Shown piece after piece: positions 58,621 to 64,000 of a stretch of 64,000 nt of DNA (its first letter is position 1; each line of letters starts with the position of its first letter). The DNA lies in the NCBI GenBank assembly GCA_029891385.1, contig CM057228.1, forward strand, positions 85,176,964-85,240,963, written 5' to 3'. The stretch comes from Erythroxylum novogranatense (Eukaryota > Streptophyta > Magnoliopsida > Malpighiales > Erythroxylaceae). The translations under genes and the position numbers were made by a program. The notes below the pieces were generated by a model that was not told the origin of the DNA, made no database searches, and worked only from the letters and a program-made list of their open reading frames with translations.

Positions 58621-58781
58621 CAAATTTTCTTTTATTGATGTTATTAGGTATGAATTGTGTTGATTGTATAATTTGTTGCTTTGTTTGATTGAATTGGGAG
58701 TGTTAGTGGAAAATTAAGATTAAATTGAGGTTAGTTTGGTGTAAGTGTTGATGAAAGAGTAAAATTATATGAGGGCATTAT
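58611..58781 (+). repeat. 3' LTR of D, first 171 bp
   Basis: Matches 51469 onward. The first base is mutated (CGTTGAGCCCC for TGTTGGGCCCC). Cut at GAGGGCATTAT by copia G. Confidence 0.9.
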
Positions 58782-59778
58782 TGTTCGAGTAGTGCCCTAA
58801 AGGCAATCGCCTTTAACACGTTTTGTACAAAGTTGTGTACAGACTTTATGAATAAATAAAGAAAGGCATATTTCATTAATTTGATGTTCATTATTTATGA
58901 ATTGATATTGATCTATGAGCAAATTAATGAAGTCCATGATATATGACATAGCATGAAGGAAATTATGATGTGATTATACTACTGAGATTCCTATCATGTG
59001 CAATTATGTCAGTATCTAAATTATCCCTAGTCATAGGATTACTGAAACTGGACATCGGTAATCCGGAGAGACTAGAACATTTCAAGCTCCTTGATTTGAT
59101 CAAGCAGTGGATCTCAGAAACTGTAAATGTTAGACCCCGAATTTTTAGAGGAAATATCAAAATGGAATATGAGTTTATGTATGGCTTTGAATTATGAATT
59201 GGTATATAGATGATTATGAAATTAGAATGTGAATTAAGTATGGATGATGAGTTGAGAAATTTTAAGCATGAACCATAGTTATATATGTAAGACATTATGG
59301 AAAAGTAAGATAGGATGTTTGGTGAATGATAAGAGGTTATTGAATATGAGAGTGATATAAAATGAGAATGAGAATTTAGAAGTTTATTTTGTATGATTAT
59401 GTTTCATTAAAGCTTGAGATCGATTGGATAAGTTATCTTTGGTTGAGAATTTCATTTGTTGTTAGTATTAGAAGTATATGTTATATGTGTATATTGTGAA
59501 TGTTGAGGATTCCCAATTGTTGGTTGTGTTAGATTGGTGTTGGAATGAGTATAATGTTGTGCTGCCTTTGAAGAGTTCAAATTGGGTAGATTTTGAGTAT
59601 ATATGATGTTAGGATTGAAGATAAATCCTTTGGAAGTTGAGTTTTAATGAGGGATTGATGTTGTTGAATGGATTTGAAGTGGTTTTTGTAGTGTTGGAGA
59701 AGTGTTTGAGGTATGGGAATGTTAGGAGAGGGTTTAGGAACCTTGAAAGAGGGCTTAAGGGTGAAATTGTTGTTGATG

Positions 59779-60005
59779 CCCGTAGGTTACACTGCCTTTG
59801 TGAATTTCACACAGGCTGTGTAAATCTAGGCGCAGGAGGCGCAATTAATCCGTAGGTTACACAGCCTGTGTAAATTCGGAGCAATTAATTCGTAGGTTAC
59901 ACAGTTTGTGTAAATTTTCACACAGACTGTGTAAATCCAGCAGCCCACCCGATGGTTACACGGCCTTTGTGCCTGACCGTGTAAATTTCACACGGTCCGT
60001 GCTTT
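59779..60005 (+). repeat. Palindromic TTACACAGCCTGTGTAA island in LTR F
   Basis: Five or so repeats of GTAGGTTACACAGCCTGTGT or close variants, each self-complementary around CACAG..CTGTG. Followed by CATAACTCCTTCGTCCGACA, a relative of the flank after the GC islands in B and D. Here the island lies upstream of the TATA box, unlike the other families. Confidence 0.8.
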
Positions 60006-60643
60006 TTCAGGATATGAGCATATCGAATTTATTTGGCCATAACTCCTTCGTCCGACATCCGATTGAGTTGATTCTTGAAGCGTTGGATTCCTAAGACAAT
60101 GAATTTCATTTTATGAGATATTTTTGAATTTATGAGATTAAATTAAGGGTGATTAATTTAATCAAAGTGAGTTGGACCATTTTCTGAACATGGTTTAGTA
60201 TTTTGAGAAATTCGGGATCTGTGGTGATCCGATTGAGGTGATTCTTAATTTGGATTAAACTAGAGAAATAGATCTACAATTGTTATGAAGAAGTCGAGTT
60301 TCAATTCGGTCCTTAAGAAGGTTAATTTTTGGATGGAAATAATGTGTTGGAGAAATGAGTTAGCATAAGATATACCCGAAATGTTTTGAGCATAACTTTT
60401 GGTGTAGTGCTCGAAATTGGATGATTCTTGAGGCATTATGAAATTAAGATAATGAGGAACAATTCTCTAGAAGGAAGTTTTGACTAATTCCTTCAATTGG
60501 ATGGTGATAAACTTGTCCTAAAGTAAGCATACATGAAACTAAAGTGTAAGGGCATATTGGGAACATCACTTAAGGAGTTAAGAACTTAGGCTTAAGGGGA
60601 AGGGCAAATGGGTCTTATTACCATCATTTAAGTGACATGGCAG

Positions 60644-60651
60644 TATAAATA
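60644..60651 (+). promoter_or_regulatory. TATA box of LTR F
   Basis: TATAAATA followed by GAGGGAGGCTTTC and a GAAGAAGAAGAAGAGG leader. Confidence 0.55.
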
Positions 60652-61615
60652 GAGGGAGGCTTTCATTTGGAGGAGAAACCCCACGAAAATTAGAAGAAAA
60701 AAACAAGAAGAAAGAGAAATGAGAGAGAGGGTCGGTGGAGAAGAAGAAGAAGAGGGAAAGGATGGCTAGGGTTTCGAATTTAAGGGCTTTCAAGAGTGAT
60801 TTTTCGTTGCTTCTAAAGGAAAAAGATGGGTGAAGTCAAGAGCTTTCTAAGGAACAAGAAGAATTTCGAAAATAGAGAAGGAAAAGGTAAGAGATGAGTT
60901 TTAATCCTTGAGTTTTTAGTGAGTTTTTGGTTTGGATAGTTTAAGGTTGATATGGGTTTGTGGATTTTGAAGTTAATTTTGATGATTATGCCTTGGGTTA
61001 TGTTTAATTTTAGATGATTAATTATTAGGGTTTATGCCCAAATTTTGAGATTTGGGGATTTTGAAAGTTCTTAATTTAGATGTCTTGATATGAGTATAGG
61101 TTTGTGATTTATGTAATCAATTTTGAGAATCATGATTTTTATGAAGTGGAATTTGGGTTAATTTGATTTAGGGAATTTGAGATTGGGAGAAAGAAGAAAG
61201 GCTTTGGAGAATTGAAGCTCTAATCAAGCTCCAAGCATGGATATGAGGTGGGTTTCATGTTTATAGTTGAATAATAAGCCACTAAATATTTTTCCCAAAT
61301 TAAGAGAATAAAGTGATTTCAAGTATTTTGAAATTGTGCATATATTGTTTTCAAATGATTTAAAGAATTGGTTTATATGTATTCATATACTTCATGAATT
61401 GGATTTGAATGGTTTTGAACATGCAAAGATGCATTGTGATATGTTTATGCTATGTTATGCATTGAAAGATACATGATACTTAGATGAGAATTGAATTGTG
61501 ATGTGATTATGCTATGTATTTGAGTATGGCATTGTGATTGAATGGAAAGAAGAAAAAAAACATGAAAGCATTTCATTTTGATTAAATGATTTGAGCATTG
61601 CTTATGTGATTGTGT

Positions 61616-61770
61616 GGGCGAGAGAGGAACCGTTTCGTAAGTCACGTGCACATCGACGTAAAAGCCTTCTCCCGGCTGGCCGCTTGTGCCACACGAGATC
61701 TGAAAATAGACTCGTTTCGTTCACGGTATAAACTTCGGTTTATCCGTTTTGTTCACGGAACCCTCGAGCC
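61616..61770 (+). other. Structured module shared by LTRs F and D
   Basis: GGGCGAGAGAGGAACCGTTT to CCCTCGAGCC, similar to 52941-53092. The hairpin reads ATAAACT-TC-GGTTTAT (61728-61743): a T-G wobble replaces the T-A pair of D. Confidence 0.7.
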
Positions 61771-63042
61771 AATTGATTGTGCATTTGCATCTTAATGTGC
61801 TAAGTTATGCGTTGGATTGAATTGCATTCAGATATGTATTATGTGATGATGTATTGCATTATGAAATTGTGATTTTTGAACAAGTTGATACATTTATGTT
61901 TTGTGAATATGGAATTGAATACATGATGAAAATTTGAGAAACGAACATTTTATGGATTTTCAACAAGAAATTTCTATGGCAGTAAACTTTTGAACGGTTT
62001 TGCTTATGATTGATTATAAACCTGTTACCCACGGGCTTTTAAAGCTCACCCCCTTTATTCCCATCCACAGGTGATGAGAAGAAGAACAGGTGAAAGAAAA
62101 TGAGAGATTTCGTTTGTATAAGTTCTTATTGAACTATTGTTAAGTTTAGAATGTTGTTGAGATATTGAGAATTATTGTGCATTGTGTACTTTGGGTTATG
62201 ATCATTGGTAATTGTACATGGCTTGGAAGGCCATTAATGTAATGAAAGCGTTTAGTTCATGATGTATTTGGATGGTGAAATTGTATAAGAACTTGAGTTA
62301 TGGAAATTGGAATTGTGTATGGCTATGGATTGTACATTATGGTTTTATATGTAAATTGAGTAGAGATTGATTGTGATTTGGATATGGATGAATTTGAGGA
62401 TTGTGTGTTTGAGCTGGTTTATAAAAGTGAATTTAAATGATTTTGCAGGTTTTGGGTTTAATGAAATGCAGCCGTTATGTTGCCGAATTTTTGTATGGTA
62501 GTATATGGATTAGTGTGAGACTGTTATGGTAATATATAAGATTATGATGAATAAATAGAATCAAGTAAATTGGGTTTTGTTGAGAATGAAATTTCCAAAA
62601 AGGGAAATGATATTGTTTTGATTAGTATGAGTTTTGAATATAAGTGAATAAAGATGAATTTTTATGAGAGGGAATGAAAAATAAGAAAAAGGAAAAATTT
62701 ACATGGAATCGGATAGATTAAGTTTAAGGTATCCAACGCGACCATTTCGACGCTTTTCTAAGATATTGGTGCGGATGTCGAAATTTGTGTTTCAATTGGA
62801 TCGTTTGTTTGGTTTGTCTTCGAGCCAATTCGATTTGACCTTGTTTGTATGCTTTGCTTCCAAGTTAGCTTTCGATTCGCTATTGATTTGTGTCGATTCA
62901 CTTCGATATATGATCCGTTTGTTTTGCTTTGAGCCCACTTTCGATTTTAAAAATCGTTTGATTTGTTCTGCCCCTTTGTTTTCGCATTCGTTTTCGTTTC
63001 GATCTCCAGTTGGGGTCCGGTTCTCAGGATCGGGTCCCTATA

Positions 63043-63168
63043 GTTGTGGTATCAAAGCATAGAGTGAAAGTGTTAAGTTTAAGTAGTTGAGTTTCGGACC
63101 TAACAGTTGTGGTATCAAAGCATAGAGTGAAAGTGTTAAGTTTAAGTAGTTGGGTTTCGGACCCAACA
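63043..63168 (+). repeat. Two tandem 63-bp units with a primer-binding-site-like motif at the end of LTR F
   Basis: Units 63043-63105 and 63106-63168, each starting GTTGTGGTATCAAAGCATAG and ending TTTCGGACCYAACA. TGGTATCAAAGC is one base from the tRNA-Met primer-binding site. Confidence 0.9.
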
Positions 63169-64000
63169 ATAAATATGAGATGCTTAGGGTTGAGATGTGA
63201 ATGCTTACTAGAGGTAGTAAGTACACTGGATGACCTACTATGAGATCATCACATGGATGTCCTATTCTAATGTCACTGATAATCTCATCATAGCAATGGT
63301 GCAAGTTTCCTTAGACTTGAGGTACTCAAGGATATCTTGAATCTTGATTACGTGCTTTGACTCCATTCCTTGTTGCCTTACGTGTCGCTCATAGGGTGGT
63401 GCTTAGGTACAGCTTGAGGTATTCGAAGGTAATTGAGTAGCCAATAGAGGATTCACCACTTCTGTGATAGCAGAAGATGATACCCATGGCCTCTTGTTAG
63501 GGTCATTACTTGGAAATCTCTGGTCGAGATGCATATGTCATGAAGAGTGTCTTGATGACATATAAAGTAATGAGTCCCAGGACAAGAATTGATATCACTT
63601 GGACTAGATTTGACGTGCTCAGTCTAGTAAGAGTTGACACTTTGCCCATACTCATAACCAAGTGGGGTATAACATGGTGAAAGGACGAATTGCACAGTAA
63701 TTGTCTATGGAAAGGTTCGTGATATGGTTCATGATGAATATAGGTTCATTCGTCAAACCAATTACTTTTCGGTCAATTGGAGGTCATGATGTGTTGCTAG
63801 ATACCGCTCATGACTTGCTCAGATTAAGTGTTAATCTAAGTGGCCAACATAACTGGGAACCTAATGGGTCACACGCATAAGAGTGATTCAGAGAATTCGT
63901 AAAATAGTTTTGGACAGAGATCCAATATATGGAGAGTAATAGGACTAAATGGATCCCGATGAGATCGAGATATGTCCCGATGAGATCGCGACATCGATAT

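Larger units (their letters stand above)
51469..58781 (+). mobile_element. Tekay/Del-lineage Ty3-gypsy element D (interrupted in its 3' LTR)
   Basis: 5' LTR 51469-53718, primer-binding site, gag, protease, RT, RNase H, integrase with chromodomain-like tail, polypurine tract, then 171 bp of 3' LTR before copia G cuts it at 58782. The rest lies beyond the window. It inserted into the interior of C. Pol is full length but carries only TAG nonsense codons, a deletion at the protease active site and a frameshift in integrase. Confidence 0.92.
59128..63168 (+). mobile_element. Solo LTR F (4.04 kb, Tekay/Del-like)
   Basis: TGTTAGACCCCGAATTTTT to CGGACCCAACA, inserted in the LTR of G; flanks GTAAA (59123-59127) and ATAAA (63169-63173) are a one-mismatch target repeat. 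There is no interior or second LTR, as expected from recombination between two LTRs. Contains a palindromic island, TATA box, the module shared with D, and a duplicated end. The rest is AT-rich without coding sequence. Confidence 0.82.
58782..64000 (+). mobile_element. LTR of a second copia element (G), split by solo LTR F
   Basis: 58782-59127 and 63169-64000 match, in reverse orientation, the LTR of copia E from the AGTAGTGCCCTAAAGGCAAT word onward. It starts TGTTCGAGTAGTGCCC and so lacks the roughly 110-bp palindrome-bearing edge of the E LTR. It runs off the right edge, so whether a whole element follows is unknown. Confidence 0.85.

Overview
This is a nuclear window from a flowering plant, most likely a eudicot. 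It is AT-rich, has one intron-bearing plant gene with GT..AG introns, and is otherwise almost entirely nested LTR retrotransposons of Ty3-gypsy (Tekay/Del and Tat lineages) and Ty1-copia type. The species cannot be named from the sequence alone.

Left nest (1-26.2 kb). The oldest layer is element H, a Tat-lineage gypsy element on the minus strand. Its gag, protease-RT, RNase H, archaeal-type second RNase H and integrase run from about 25.7 kb down to 12.7 kb. A 75-bp minisatellite and an antisense coiled-coil ORF (1221-2478) follow. Two long-LTR elements without coding capacity sit inside H. A (2877-12239, target duplication CGAAC) landed in the minisatellite. B (15099-22711, target duplication ATGAA) landed inside the RT gene. 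The first 1198 bases are the end of another Tekay-like LTR, called I.

Gene island (26.2-34.6 kb). The only intact host gene is a five-exon rhomboid-like intramembrane protease (29535-32416, 324 aa, RBL2-like) with its catalytic Ser and His present. A decayed LINE reverse transcriptase fragment lies downstream, followed by 3 kb of AT-rich non-coding sequence.

Right nest (37.8-64 kb). C is a third non-coding long-LTR element, starting at 37820. Its 5' LTR is split by copia element E (40274-49965, minus strand, target duplication TATCC). Its internal region is split by D, a Tekay-type gypsy element whose pol frame carries only TAG stops. D's 3' LTR is split by the LTR of a second copia element (G, from 58782), which is itself split by a 4-kb solo LTR (F, 59128-63168).

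Most unusual signal. The LTRs of A, B and C carry a 200-290-nt domain bounded by a conserved 10-bp inverted repeat and filled with small hairpins, most followed by AACG. In C the repeated hairpins show a paired compensatory change. In A, B and C this domain lies between a GTGAGT donor-like site and a pyrimidine-AG acceptor-like site, which suggests a spliced leader. The LTRs of D and F carry a different shared structured module in the equivalent place. A, B and C also share non-coding internal sequence, so they look like related non-autonomous (LARD-like) families derived from Tekay-lineage elements.
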